Origin: RPQJ01 sp963777725
GTDB taxonomy: Bacteria; Pseudomonadota; Gammaproteobacteria; Steroidobacterales; Steroidobacteraceae
Assembly: GCA_963777725.1 (NCBI GenBank)
Contig: CAVZRR010000015.1
Span: forward strand, 62,001-126,000
DNA length: 64,000 nucleotides
Direction: 5' to 3'
The notes under the pieces are model-generated. The model did no database searches and was not told where the DNA came from. It saw nothing but the letters and a program-made list of their open reading frames with translations. Shown here one piece after another: positions 46,224-57,619 of this stretch (its first letter is position 1; each line of letters starts with the position of its first letter). A program made the position numbers and the translations under genes.

Positions 46224-46470
46224 GGCCGAGTACATGCCTGGCAACGGCGATTTGCACGGCCTCGTCCATTTCCTCTAGCGACAATTTTCGCTTCGGGCTC
46301 GGCAGGATTCCCATCAACTCGGAAACGTCGCGCTTCGCAGGCAGCAGCCGAACGCGCCCGTCGTCGTCGACAATGAATCGCACCCGATCGCCCTGCTTCA
46401 GGCCGAGCTTCAGGCGAATCTCCTTCGGCAGAGTGATTTGTCCCTTGCTCGTCATCTTTGCTTCACTCAT
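46210..46470 (-). CDS. vapB: VapB/AbrB-family antitoxin
   Basis: An 86-residue protein with an N-terminal SpoVT/AbrB swapped-hairpin DNA-binding domain (MTSKGQITLPKEIRLKLGLK, GDRVRFIVDDDGRVRLLPAK). The C-terminal tail is the toxin-binding part. It precedes and overlaps vapC. An inverted repeat 24 bp upstream is its probable operator. Confidence 0.93.
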   Translation of the reverse strand: MSEAKMTSKGQITLPKEIRLKLGLKQGDRVRFIVDDDGRVRLLPAKRDVSELMGILPSPKRKLSLEEMDEAVQIAVARHVLGHDRD

Positions 46471-46493
46471 GTCGCCTTACCGAATAGTCATTT

Positions 46494-46511
46494 CCTTACA
46501 TCAGTGTAAGG
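46494..46511. promoter_or_regulatory. vapBC operator CCTTACA-TCAG-TGTAAGG
   Basis: A perfect 7-bp inverted repeat with a 4-base spacer, 24 bp upstream of the vapB ATG on the minus strand. This is the expected place for VapB autorepression. Confidence 0.65.
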
Positions 46512-46692
46512 CACGAGCCGGCCAGGCGCTCCACGGTGACGAATTGTCGCCTGCAGTCGATACGCGTCGTGCGCGGCTAATCGCGCGGATTCATTGAGAT
46601 TCGAGCGACCGCCCGTCCTTGACGGGTGGAGCCCCCTCGGGTCTAATTCCGGCCCTTCCGATCACCCGGCCGCCCGGCTGGGAGCCTACCGT

Positions 46693-46768
<76 letters not shown>

Positions 46769-47366
46769 CTTCCAACTCGATGATTTGCAACGGGTTCCGG
46801 GCATCACCCGCGGACTATCTGCGGCCGATTTGGGCCGAAATGGGCTGACCTGCGGACTATCGGAAACTGGGCCATTCGAGCGCCCCGGGGCGGGCGGCGG
46901 GGCTGGCGATCTGGGAACCTGGGAAGCTGGCGGCCTGGAGGGCGGCGTCGGCCGGGGCGGCGCCGCGAGCTGCCCGCCCTCCACCGGAGTGGCCCGGGGC
47001 GCGACGGTGGGGGCGGGGCATGGGGGGCGGCCATGGGTGGGCTCGGCAGGTCACCCATGGCGCGAGGAGAGTGGGTTCGCTTTGAGGCACTCGTCATAAA
47101 TACGCAGGTGGTCCTGCTTCATGCCGAGCAGGCTCATCTCGTGAGCCGCGCACCGCGAAATTCACACAGTGACGACCCAAGTGCGGAAATCCGTAGTCCG
47201 CGCCGGATGGGCCAAGCAAGTGTGTACGCCGCAGAAGTTGCGGCCTATTGCCCGGACGAGAGATTGCTTTGCACGGGACCGACCAAAGACACTCTAAAAA
47301 GTTCGCTCGTTCCTTCGGTGTCGGTACCCGAAGATACTTCGAATGGTATAGCTCCCGGCAACGTTG
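46769..47366 (+). other. Non-coding stretch between tRNA-Phe and vsr
   Basis: About 600 bases without a convincing gene. The first 300 are very G-rich with low complexity (for example GGGGCGGGCGGCGGGGCTGG at about 46885). The second half drops in GC towards the island. No integrase, attachment repeat or promoter consensus could be recognised. Confidence 0.5.
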
Positions 47367-47798
47367 ATGACAGATATCCTCAGCAAATCTGAAAGAAGCG
47401 TTCGGATGTCCTTGATTCGCTCGAAGGACACGCAGCCAGAGCTTGCGGTGCGCAAGGCTCTGTGGGCGGCCGGCTATCGATACCGCCTTCATCGCGGCGA
47501 CTTGCCCGGAAAGCCTGATCTCGTATTCCAAGGGCTTCGCACGGTTGTCTTCATCAACGGTTGCTATTGGCACGCCCACTCCTCCCAGAGAGGCCGCATT
47601 CCCACGCAGAACAGTCGTTTCTGGCGTGCAAAATTCATTGCTAACAAAGCTCGCGACAGGCGCAATTGCCAGCGTCTTCGGCGTCAAGGCTGGTCGGTGC
47701 TGACAGTTTGGGAGTGCTCTCTGTCAACAGCAGAGGTTGGGATGCGTCCATTCGAAGACTGTTATTGGCATTGCGTAGGCGATCCGCAGGCACGGTAA
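47367..47798 (+). CDS. vsr: Very short patch repair endonuclease Vsr
   Basis: A 143-residue mismatch endonuclease that nicks next to T:G mispairs left by deamination of 5-methylcytosine. It has RSKDTQPELAVRKALWAAGY, LPGKPDLVFQGLRTVVFING and CYWHAHSS; D51, H69 and H71 occupy the catalytic/metal positions. The zinc-binding cysteine region is shortened. The ATG at 47367 fits the family. It lies upstream of a C5 methyltransferase, its normal partner. The gene is intact. Confidence 0.93.
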   Translation: MTDILSKSERSVRMSLIRSKDTQPELAVRKALWAAGYRYRLHRGDLPGKPDLVFQGLRTVVFINGCYWHAHSSQRGRIPTQNSRFWRAKFIANKARDRRNCQRLRRQGWSVLTVWECSLSTAEVGMRPFEDCYWHCVGDPQAR

Positions 47799-47955
47799 GT
47801 CGAAAGTGAGTAAATGCGATAGAAATTGGCCTCCAACCGTTCCAGGGCAGCTGTTCCCTGGAAGCTCAACCGCACCTGCGAGTCGGAGACTTCTGGACGG
47901 CACAGGTCAGCCCGGAAGCACCTAAATGTTGGCCAAACTTTTTTCGAGCCTACCC

Positions 47956-49297
47956 ATGGTCCATACGGTCTTGTCAGCGCGTCCCACCTTTATCGATCTC
48001 TTTTCTGGATGTGGCGGGCTGTCTCTCGGGCTGTCGCAGGCCGGCTGGCAGGGTCTCTTTGCTATCGAGCGGGCGAGCGATGCCTTCAGAGCTCCACGCA
48101 AATTTTCTCCTACCGACATCACGCCATAAGTTCAATTGGCCAGAGCGGGGACTAGAAAAGACCGCACACTCCATTGACGACGTGCTGAGAGACCATCGCG
48201 ATCAACTCAGGCAGTTCAGTGGCGAGGTCGATCTCGTTGCGGGCGGGCCGCCAGTGCCGAGGGACCCTCCTTCGCTGGAAAGCGGAACGCCGCGGACCCA
48301 AGAAACAGGATGTTCAAGCGCTACGTCTCTTTCGTGGACCTCATCCGACCGAAGTTTCTAGTACTAGAGAACGTGCCGGGCATGGACGTCGCGCATTCCA
48401 AGCGAAGCGGCAAGAAGTCAGCGGGCGCCATGACGTACTACGAAAAACTAGAGTCCGAGCTAAAAGAGATTGGCTATGCAGTGACGCCAAAAATTCTGGA
48501 TGCGTCCAATTTCGGCGTGCCGCAACGAAGGGCACGGTTGGTCGTGGTAGGTATAGAGAAGGACGTTGCGAAGCGCCTTGCCACTGCACGCCTCGACATA
48601 TTCGGGCTCATCAAGAACGAGGGTCAAAGGCAACTGTCCATCCTCGGCAACGGTCAACCAGTGACGGCAGAGCAAGCACTGTCTGATCTCGCAATAAACG
48701 CTCTTGATAGCCTGCGAAAACGGCGAGCCCAAAGGCGAACCATGGTACAAGGGCGACGGTGCCCGCAAAGGGTACGTTCAGCTGGACTATTCAGGGCCAG
48801 GCGATCGTGAATACCAACGCCTGATGAACGAAGGCGTCCCGCCCGCCGAGATGGACAGCATGCGGCTCGCTCGGCACAGGGATGACGTCGCAATTCGGTT
48901 CAAAGAGATTCTGAACATCAGTCGAAAAGCAAACAGGCTTGGCCTGAATCTCAGTGCTGAGGAGCGCGAGCGATTGGGTATGCTTAAGCACCGAACTGTG
49001 CCGATGGCCCCTGATCAGCCCGCGCCCACACTTACGACTTTGCCGGACGATATCCTCCACTACAGCGACGCCCGCATCTTGACCGTACGTGAATATGCGC
49101 GCCTCCAGTCTTTTCCCGATTGGTTTACCTTTCACGGAAAGTACACGACAGGTGGCGAGCATCGGAAAGTTGAATGCCCCCGGTACACCCAGGTCGGAAA
49201 CGCAGTGCCACCGCTTTTGGCCAAGGCTATCGGCACGGGCATTTTTGCCGGCGGTGGTACGAGCTTCTTCGAGCGGAAAGCGCTGGAACTTCCGTGA
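47956..49297 (+). CDS. dcm: DNA (cytosine-5-)-methyltransferase, frameshifted
   Basis: A C5 methyltransferase in several frames. Motif I is FIDLFSGCGGLSLGLSQAGW. After a shift near 48090 comes EVDLVAGGPP. The catalytic PC motif at about 48252 is itself broken by a shift, followed by FAGKRNAADPRNRMFKRYVS. Motif VI is LVLENVPGMD and motif VIII FGVPQRRARLVVVG. Another shift occurs at about 48710, then ILTVREYARLQSFPDWFTFH and motif X YTQVGNAVPPLLAKAIG. Corrected length is about 440 residues. The start (ATG 47956, or 47926) is uncertain. It would protect host DNA for the linked restriction genes. Confidence 0.88.
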
Positions 49298-49423
49298 TCT
49301 ATTCTCCCTGACCGCGTATCTGCTAGCGGGCACCATAGAGTTAGATCCCAAGAGGGCCTATCAACCATGCGACTGGGCGCTGGACCAGATCCAGCCAACT
49401 GATTCGAGCCCGAGCAAACGCGG

Positions 49424-50421
49424 GTGAAGCGCGTACGTGGCTTGTTCAAATTGGTGTCCGCGCAATACCAGCATTCTCTGTTTGGTGCTTGGCCCGTCGA
49501 GCGCGCCACGGCGTTAAGGAGTGCCATCAAGGAGCTCAAGCTGGAGGATCAGCCGGCCTTGGTTGGCCTGCAGCAATTTCTTTCACTCGACAAGAAGAAG
49601 GAGGCGACATCTACGCTTCGGACTCAGCTCGCCGGCGTGAGGGAGATTACTGGATCCCGCTGTCGCGAGTCCCTCTTTAGAGGTGGCCGTTAGCTCGAGT
49701 ACGACGATCAAATTCGAGGAACTGGATCGCCGATTTAGCCTGTCAATAAAGGAAGGCCGGACGTACCTGCAGAAGTATCAATGCCTGAGCTCGATTGAGA
49801 TTGAACTCCTAAAGACTCTCGAGGAGGTCGACGCCAAGCTCTCAGACGAATCTGTGCGTCGCCGCAAGCCCGCTGTCGCCGAGCGGGTTCAAGGGCTCGT
49901 CAGATCTATCGCGTGAGCATCGGCGAAGATCAGTTGGGTCAGGGCCGGGATAACGAAGGCGTCCGACGTACTGATCGAGTACAACCAAATTCACCAAGGT
50001 GATAGCGCCGCGATTCAAGTCGGCTACTCAACAGGTCGAGAACTTGCTGAATATAGATCGCCGCTTTCTGGTTAGCCTCAATACTACATTCGGCGAACCA
50101 CTTCCCCCGCCTGAGGGCGGGCTAGTCCGACTGACGGACATTCAACGAGTCCGACAGATGCCGATGAAGCACGACGACCGTAGGCCGAAATCCCCAGTTC
50201 GATTCCTTGGTATTGGCACGGGGCCGTCGTTGCAGGCCGTGGCACTGACGTACGAGCTCTTCAAGGCAACTAAGTCGCTCCGCAAAGGATTGGTTCCAGC
50301 ATCACTGCCTCGGTCGGTCGTGGCTCTGCTCGACACGACGCGCGCGAAGCTTGCGGGTGCCGTCGTTCGGGATGAGGAGGCGCTCGAGGGGGGCGAGATC
50401 GAAGCTTGGCATCAGGACTGA
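49424..50421 (+). CDS. Unknown island protein, probably one gene of about 330 residues, frameshifted
   Basis: Three consecutive coding fragments appear to form one protein: LVSAQYQHSLFGAWPVERAT with LEDQPALVGLQQFLSLDKKK (about 49450-49640), then IKFEELDRRFSLSIKEGRTY with LSSIEIELLKTLEEVDAKLS (49683-49916), then VENLLNIDRRFLVSLNTTFG and LGIGTGPSLQAVALTYELFK (to 50421). No known domain was recognised. Composition is charged and helical. It lies between the methyltransferase and the next unknown gene in the same direction. It may be several small genes, but the lack of clean starts favours one. Confidence 0.55.
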
Positions 50422-50472
50422 CGTGATCGTGAGGAATTTTGGTTCCTTCGTCGTGCGTCGGAGGGAAGCGCA

Positions 50473-51976
50473 GTGACGCAAAAGGAATTCCTCGATTCCC
50501 CGTGGGGAAAATCACACCCACTTTTTTCAGAGGCAGTCTTCAGTCTCTATCGTGCGCCCGAGTTCTCTACAGGCGAAGTCCTCCTTTCATCGCTTTATCG
50601 GGCATCCGGCTTTACGAATGTCAAGGAGTCCAGAGTCAAGAGCCTCGGTGAAGCGCTCAGCAAGGCTGCGGATAAGCAGAGAAAGAAAGAGGCGCAGCAG
50701 GGGGAAATCCAGCCTGACACGTGGCGTACCGTGTTGGATCGATTGGTGCAGAGCCCGAAAGTTGCGAAGCAGTCCTCGAAGCGATTCATGTCGCTCTCGC
50801 CGAGTGATTCCGGATGCCGCCCTCTACTCAGGAGCCGCGCGTCTGGCGGGGAACCCTGGAATCCGGGCGAATTGGTCAAGCGAATGATCCAGCTGGGCGG
50901 GGCCTCCGACGACGAGGCATCTAGAACGTGGGAAGCGCTGCACGACGCGTTATCGGTCCGTGAGAATGATGACGTATGGGCTCGTTGGCTCCAAGGTCAA
51001 TTCGATCAACGCCGGCCCGCCGACATAAATTGGGCTCGAACGGACATGGCCGCGTTGGGGATGTTTCCGCCACGGAACGATCAAGCTTCGCGTATCCGGC
51101 CAAGCAGTTCGTTGCCGACGTCAACGGCATCATTGCAGCTAAGGCCGCAATGACACGTCGCCAGTGGATAAGCCTTCTTGAAGCTGTGCTCCGGATTGGT
51201 ACCGTAAGCCATGTCCTCTGGGTATGTGATGTAAACGACCGGATATGGAGGTTGGTGCGGCAACTCATCGAAACCGATCTCACGCCTTTACCTGACCAAT
51301 GACGCCGAGGTAACAGAGCAACTGTTCGCGGTGAAGAAGTCGGATGCTCTCATTCGGGCACCCCGCAATTCCAACGCTGCGTGACTATGCCTCCAGGTAC
51401 CTATCCGCGCGACTTGGACTCAATTGCGTGCTGTGGACACTGGAAGACCTAGGGATAAAGGTCGCCAGGCTGGATTCGATATCGGGGATCCGCAACTTAC
51501 TTGAGGGAATCAAGGCGAATAGCGAGAGTCTCCGCACCGCCGGGGTGCTGGATACGTACCACAAGCTTCAAGATCGAGAAGTCCGAACGGTCGCATGCAA
51601 GAAGGGCGTGGGTTCGAACCTTATGGAGTTCGCGCAGTACACGCTAGGGCAGCGTCAGACGATGGACGAGACGCTGCGCGGATATGACCAAGGCTATTTC
51701 CTTCGAAAGCGTAGTGAATCCCGAAACTCCCCCTGGGTCCTTGCACTTGGGCCCGCCGCCGTTTTGGCGATGGCGCATTGCTGCCTGCACGAAGTCAATG
51801 GGCCGCGTTCTGTGCAACGCTTGGCAAAACATCTTTCGTCATATGGTATCGAATTCGACATGCACGGCCTGAACGAGAGCGACCTAGGCCGACAGTTGCG
51901 AATGCTCGGCCTCGTCCTCGATAGCCCAGATGCGGAAAGCGGCATGCTGTTGGTGCCTCCTTTCGCTTACACGTAA
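50473..51976 (+). CDS. Unknown island protein of about 500 residues, frameshifted
   Basis: It begins at a GTG with GGAGG upstream: MTQKEFLDSPWGKSHPLFSE, SLYRAPEFSTGEVLLSSLYR. A shift near 51090 leads to KQFVADVNGIIAAKAAMTRR and SLLEAVLRIGTVSHVLWVCD. Another near 51300 leads to HPAIPTLRDYASRYLSARLG, VLDTYHKLQDREVRTVACKK and LALGPAAVLAMAHCCLHEVN, ending at 51976. The giant ATPase gene starts 10 bp later, so they are co-expressed and probably form a complex. I do not recognise the family; a DptG-like accessory role is a guess from position only. Confidence 0.6.
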
Positions 51977-51986
51977 TGGTGTTGCC

Positions 51987-54900
51987 GTGAACAATCTCGC
52001 CCGCGAAATGGCTCGTTGGCTCGAGTCCCAAGTTGCCAACGAGATTCGGTCTCTGCCTAGCGGCGGCAAGGAGTGCCGAGCGGTCTTTTGTGGGCCCCCG
52101 CCGGAAATGCTTCTACAAGTATTCAACGAACTCGCGGGAGATGGACGCCTGCTGTCCTCGCAAATGGCCGACGGCACCGTCGTGTCTTATCCGGTCGTAC
52201 TCCAGGTCGACGAGGTGCCCGTCGCTGTTCCTGTGGCCCGTGCTGACCAGTCCGGTTTCAGCATGTTCCACGGTCTAGCAACACTACGAAACGATCGGAA
52301 TGGTGGTGTCTTCGTCACGCTCGTTCCGCCAGCAGGCCAGGCCAGCGACACTCATGATTCCACCCGCAAATCGTTTGGCGTTGCCCCTACGGCCAACGAA
52401 GGCGGCGCACAAATCTCTATCTGGTGGAACGACCCTTTCATCGAATACCTCGTCGATCGCGGCCTCGGAGTCGCCGATGACGAGCAACTCGATCATGCGA
52501 AGCGGCTACTACGTGAAGCCGTCATAGCCGCCGACGCTGCCAACCAACATGAGGTCAACCGAACGGGAGCTTGGCAAGTATTGGCACGCTTGTGGGAGTT
52601 GCGTGAAGCAGGAATTACGCTTGATGCGCGCGTGAGTCTCGCCGCGGGATTCCCCCCGTCGGAAGATGGGCGTATCGATGCAACTCACAAGGTCTCGATT
52701 CTCGATGCTGTGGTGGATAAGTTTGAACGCGCCAATCTCGGGGCCGGCGTTGAACAGTTAAAGGAGCGTGCAGCCAAGGCTAGTGTCGATCCGCTCCATC
52801 TGGACACGTTCCTTGGGCACCTTCGGGCGCGATGTGAAGTCGTGACCGCCCTCAAGCGGTCCATGCCCTATTTCTATGCTCCGGACGCCATCTCCCCGCC
52901 TCCTGAATGGTGGAAGGAGCTGACGATCCAAAAATGGGAGATTCTCCTCGACGATGACGCGGACGTCAGTCCAGAGATCACCGTTTCATGCACTAACCCG
53001 CTGGCATTCCAGCTAAAAGGCTTCGTGCCGGTCGTGCGCGATCACTCGAGGATCGAAGTCCGGCCCCCGGAAGACATGCCGAACGCCGAGGTTCGAATCA
53101 CGCGAGTCGGTCCCGGCGGCGCGGCAAACCACCGCGAGTGGACATTGCCGGATGGTGGCGCTTGGGAAATCGTCGATGACGCCATCCCATTGCATAGGAC
53201 CCCTATCAAGTATGTGGCCGAAATCATCAACGCTCCAAACGCCAAGAAAGGTAGCGTAAAGGTAATTTCCCTCTCGAACTTGGGAGCCCGGCTTGATTGT
53301 ATGTTCGCGCACGGCGAACAAGGGGAAGGTTCCGAAAATAGCAGCCGGCAAGCCGATAGATACGACGTTGGAGATGTCTGGCTCCGGTCGCCATTACCTC
53401 GATGTTTATGCGCGGCCTGGCGTCGAGATCCTTTCGCAGGAAGCAATCGGCCACAGTGATGACGAGGACTTGGAGCCGTCAAAGATAGGCCACGTCGCTG
53501 ACGACGAATATGGGCTAGAGGTTGAGGCCGGGGGTGAGCGGTACTATCAGTTCGAGATAAGACGGCCCGGCGCCGACAAGAACGACATCTTCCGGATATT
53601 CCTCCTGGCCGACGAGATGGCCACCGAGGAATGCGAAAGCTACTTTGAGTTCCATCTAGCCAGGAACTGTCGTCGCGAAAGCGGCGGCCTGCCGCGGACA
53701 GTGCACGCGAATAGCCAGTCCCGTTGCGCACAACTCCAGGGTTGGATGCTAGACGAATCCAAAGTAGGTCGGTCTTTCTATCCGTTCGTGATTGCCCCGG
53801 ATTACTCCGCCGAATGGCGCCGTCGCGATTGGTCGTCAGCGGAAGACACGATCTTCTCCACTGCTAAGTTTCTTAGTGACCCCCGTCCGGACATCGCGGA
53901 CATGCAACCGCCGTCTGCATTCATTGAATCGCGCCAGTTCGTTGCGTCGCGCATACGCGGCAAAGACGGGAATGACATCATTGAATCGCCAATCTCGGCG
54001 AACTGTTGGTCACGGACAGGCTTTTTGAAGAGGCCGTGGGCACATATGTCCGTTCCTATCTGGATTGGCTGTCCTCCTCGCCAAAGGAGGCATGCTGGTG
54101 CGATATCGGGCTTGTAATGGGCCTCGAGACGGACGAGGCAACGCTGGAGCAAGTGCCTAATGCCGTAATCGTTTCGCCGCTACATCCCATCCGGCTTGCT
54201 TGGCAATGCTTGGCGCAGCGTGCGATGTACCTTGCGTCCCGAAAGTTGCCGTGTCCCGCCGCGAGCATCATGGATCCGGACTGCATCCTCGATTCGATAA
54301 CTCTGCCTCTGAGAGATGCGACGGGTGGGACAAACGAAGTAACTTACTTCTCTGTCGAATGTAGTTCTGACTACTGGGGAATCCTCTGGAATACCCAGCG
54401 TTTGGATAGGCTGGCAAAGCTTGGTGCGTCGGCGCCCCTTGATCGGGAAATGGGTCTCGTGGTCGGGGGCATTTCGAGCGGTCTCAGCGTATCTCAGGTC
54501 CATCGCGCGATGGACGATATCTGCGAAATGCTGGTCGCTAAGCCTGTCATTGGCATCGTTGTATCGAGCGCCGCGGGGCAGAACAACGCCTGCAATGCGG
54601 GCATCCTAGAATGGGGTCGGGAGCACTTTTCGCCCGATTCGGGCCAAGGCACAAATGCGTCACTGCATGGTGCCAGCGAAATCCACGTCTTTGACGAACG
54701 CAGCGAGAGTGCTCGGCCAGGCGACGCGGAGATATCAAATCTCGCTGAGGATACTTCGAACGCAGTCCAATGGTACGCAGGGGCCGACGCTACGAGTTCA
54801 CACGATCTAGCCATCATTGCGCAGCTTGAGACGTCGAACGCTGACGCGCGGCCGACGAAGCTGACGTCGCCTCTCGGGACCGGGGGTTTAGTACGCTACC

Positions 54901-57461
54901 GGGTCCGCGAACAGCAGTTGGCCGGAAACGGCCAGTTCCTTCGCGAATCGCGTACGGCCGGACCCGTTCGCACTACCGGAGACGGCTTGGCCGACAACAC
55001 GGCGAGCGCAATAGGGGCTCTCGAGGGTATGTCGGAAAGCCCGATGGGCTATGTTTTTGCGCCGAGCATCAACGCAGTTAAAAGATCCCTCGATAAGGCG
55101 GAGTTTGCGGCCGTTTCGTCTTCATCCGTCGATCCAGCGTGTTTCCTTGGGCATTGGCTCGAAGGCACCTACCTGTGGGACTACGAGTTGCCGTCATATT
55201 CGGGGCGCTCCGGCGATAGCAACGGGTACTACTTGCTTTCCCGTATCAAGCCGCTCGATCTTGAGACGATGAAAATCGTTTTGCAGCGACTACCCGAGTG
55301 CACCGACCTTTCTCACGATGTCGTTGTCCTCAATCGTGCAGGAAGTCGCTCGCAGGGGTATTCCAACAGTTCGGGGACTGTCGGCGGGAAACTCCGGCGC
55401 AACCGGAGATCTTGGGCTATTCATAGCGACCCGTCTACTTCAGGACAGCTTCCGGACAACGGACGTGGAATCCGGCTTGCTCCGGTCTTGGGGAGAGAAC
55501 GAAGGTGAACATCAAATCACCTTAGTGATCCCAGTGATCCGTTCCAAAGGTATCTCGACGACCTTGCCCGGGCCATCAAGAGGCCAACGTTGCATCGACC
55601 CGACCTCATTGTGGTCGCATTGGATATCAGCGACTCTTGCGTACGCTGCAAACTTACTCCGATTGAGGTCAAGAACCGCAGCGGTAGCGCTTCGATGCCT
55701 CACGCGGAGCGCTTAAGCGCCCTTGAACAAGCTAAGTCGTTGTCGTCGCTGTTGTTGGCCTTACGCCAAGCCTTTTCTGAGGACGGAGAGCTGTTGATAT
55801 GGCGGCTTGCCTATCAAAACCTGCTCTGTTCAATGATTGGGTACGGCTTCCGGGTATACAGCCAACATCTGGCCGAAGGCGGGAAGGCCGCTGCCTGGGC
55901 CGGACTGCACTCTCGCGTTATGGACGCAATCCTCTCCTTGGAAATCGATCTCGAGATTGATGAGAAAGGACGGCTTATCGTCGTTGATGGTAGCTCCATT
56001 AGTGGCCCGCGTGACACCGACGGTGACGGCTTCAAGGAAACAATCGAGCTATCGCAATCGGACGCCAGCACGATCGTCCGTGGGCACACGGACGAGCTAT
56101 ATAACTTGATGGCAGAGGCACTCGGGCATTGGGCGCTGCTACCAAGAGACGCGAAAATCTGGCCTTCGCATGAGACGAAATCGGAGCCCGAATATGTTCT
56201 CCCAAAACCGGAACCAGTAATGCCTGTCCGGGACGACACACGAATCGTAAGGTCCAGATCCGGTTGCCCCAATTCAGCCTGAGCCTGCCGATTCCGACGC
56301 CAGTTGACTGACGACGGCTCCGGCCAATCAGGGCTGATCCTGCGGATCGGCGAAACGCTCGATGGATTCCAATCCCGTGTGCGTCACTTGAATCTGGGTC
56401 AGACGTCACTCAATCAATTGAATATGGGCGTCGTTGGCGACTTGGGCACGGGCAAAACCCAGTTGCTTCAGTCGATAATCTTCCAGATAGCGGCCGGCGC
56501 GCTGGGCAACCGTGACGTTGCGCCAAACGTCTTGATCTTCGACTACAAGAAGGACTACAGCTCCGCTGAATTCGTGCAGGCAACGGGGGCGAGGGTCATA
56601 CGGCCTCAGCACATCCCGCTCAATCTCTTCGATCTTTCCAACTCGTCGCAGTCCATTTCCCCGTGGCTTGATCGCTACCGCTTCTTTTCCGACGCAATTG
56701 AGAAGATCTACTCGGGGATAGGGGCGGTTCAGCGTGAGAAACTGAAGAACGCGATCAAGGAGGCCTACCGGGCAAGATCGGACGGTAGCTATCCGACGAT
56801 CTATGACGTTTTTGCCAATTACCAAGACGCGCTCAAGGGCGGGTCGGACTCCATAACGGGCATTCTGGGCGACATGGTAGACATGGAACTGTTCGCCACG
56901 GACCCGGATCGATTGCGAAATCGGGAGACTTCCTGAAAGGCGTCGTCGTGATCGCTCTCAATGAGCTCGGGCAAGACGACAGGACCAAGAACATGCTCGT
57001 TGCGATACTGCTGAACGTGTTTTACGAACACATGCTGACGATCCCGAAGCGACCATTCCTTGGCAAGGACCGCAACATGCGTGTCGTCGACTCGATGCTG
57101 CTTGTCGATGAAGCGGACAACATCATGAAGTACGAATTCGATGTGCTTCGGAAGTTGCTTCTTCAGGGGCGCGAATTCGGAGTCGGGGTCATTTTGGCTT
57201 CCCAGTATTTGAGTCACTTCAAGGCGGGGGCTACCGATTACAAAGAACCGCTGCTTACGTGGTTCCTCCACAAAGTCCCGAATCTGAAACCTGCAGGAGC
57301 TGAGCGCGCTTGGTTTGAGCGAGCAAGCGTCATTACAGCAGATGGCGGAACGTATCAAGACGTTGAACGTGCACGAGTGCATGTACAAAACTAATGACGT
57401 CTCGGGTGATTTCATCGTGGGGGCGCCGTTCTATAGGCGGAATGAATGGGCTGGAAATTGA
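51987..57461 (+). CDS. Giant DptH-like protein: PD-(D/E)xK nuclease motif plus HerA/FtsK-type ATPase, frameshifted
   Basis: About 1825 codons from a GTG at 51987. The N-terminal 1100 residues lack a known domain (NNLAREMARWLESQVANEIR, ISIWWNDPFIEYLVDRGLGV, NAVIVSPLHPIRLAWQCLAQ). Near 55400-55675 a nuclease-like block appears: GATGDLGLFIATRLLQ, RPDLIVVALD and PIEVKNRSG, fitting PD-(D/E)xK. The C-terminal ATPase has Walker A GDLGTGKTQ (56436-56462), Walker B MLLVDEADNIM (about 57098-57130), QGREFGVGVILASQYLS (arginine/sensor region) and WFLHKVPNL. Eight or so one-base shifts interrupt it. Layout and size recall DptH, the motor of phosphorothioation-dependent restriction, but no dnd genes are present. 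Confidence 0.7.
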
Positions 57462-57619
57462 CTCAATATCGAGCCTTGTGTCAGCCATGGTCATTCGGTT
57501 ACACTTAACCACGGCCGAGAACGCCGCCGACGGCTGAGTGCCTGTGCTCCGCAAATATTAGATCCGGGACGAACTGACCCCGTTGCGGGACCGTCGCCGA
57601 GCTGTGGCATGATCGTGAC

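Noticed and set aside
46785..47099. Small open frames on both strands in the G-rich stretch after tRNA-Phe
   Set aside because: Gly- or Pro/Arg-rich translations of low-complexity DNA, with no ribosome-binding site and no recognisable domain.
47367..57461. Assignment of the island to BREX, DISARM, a Z1-type system or a dnd/dpt locus
   Set aside because: No PglZ, DrmA/DrmB, Z1/HATPase or Dnd sulfur-modification proteins are visible. Only the large motor protein resembles DptH, which is not enough to name the system.
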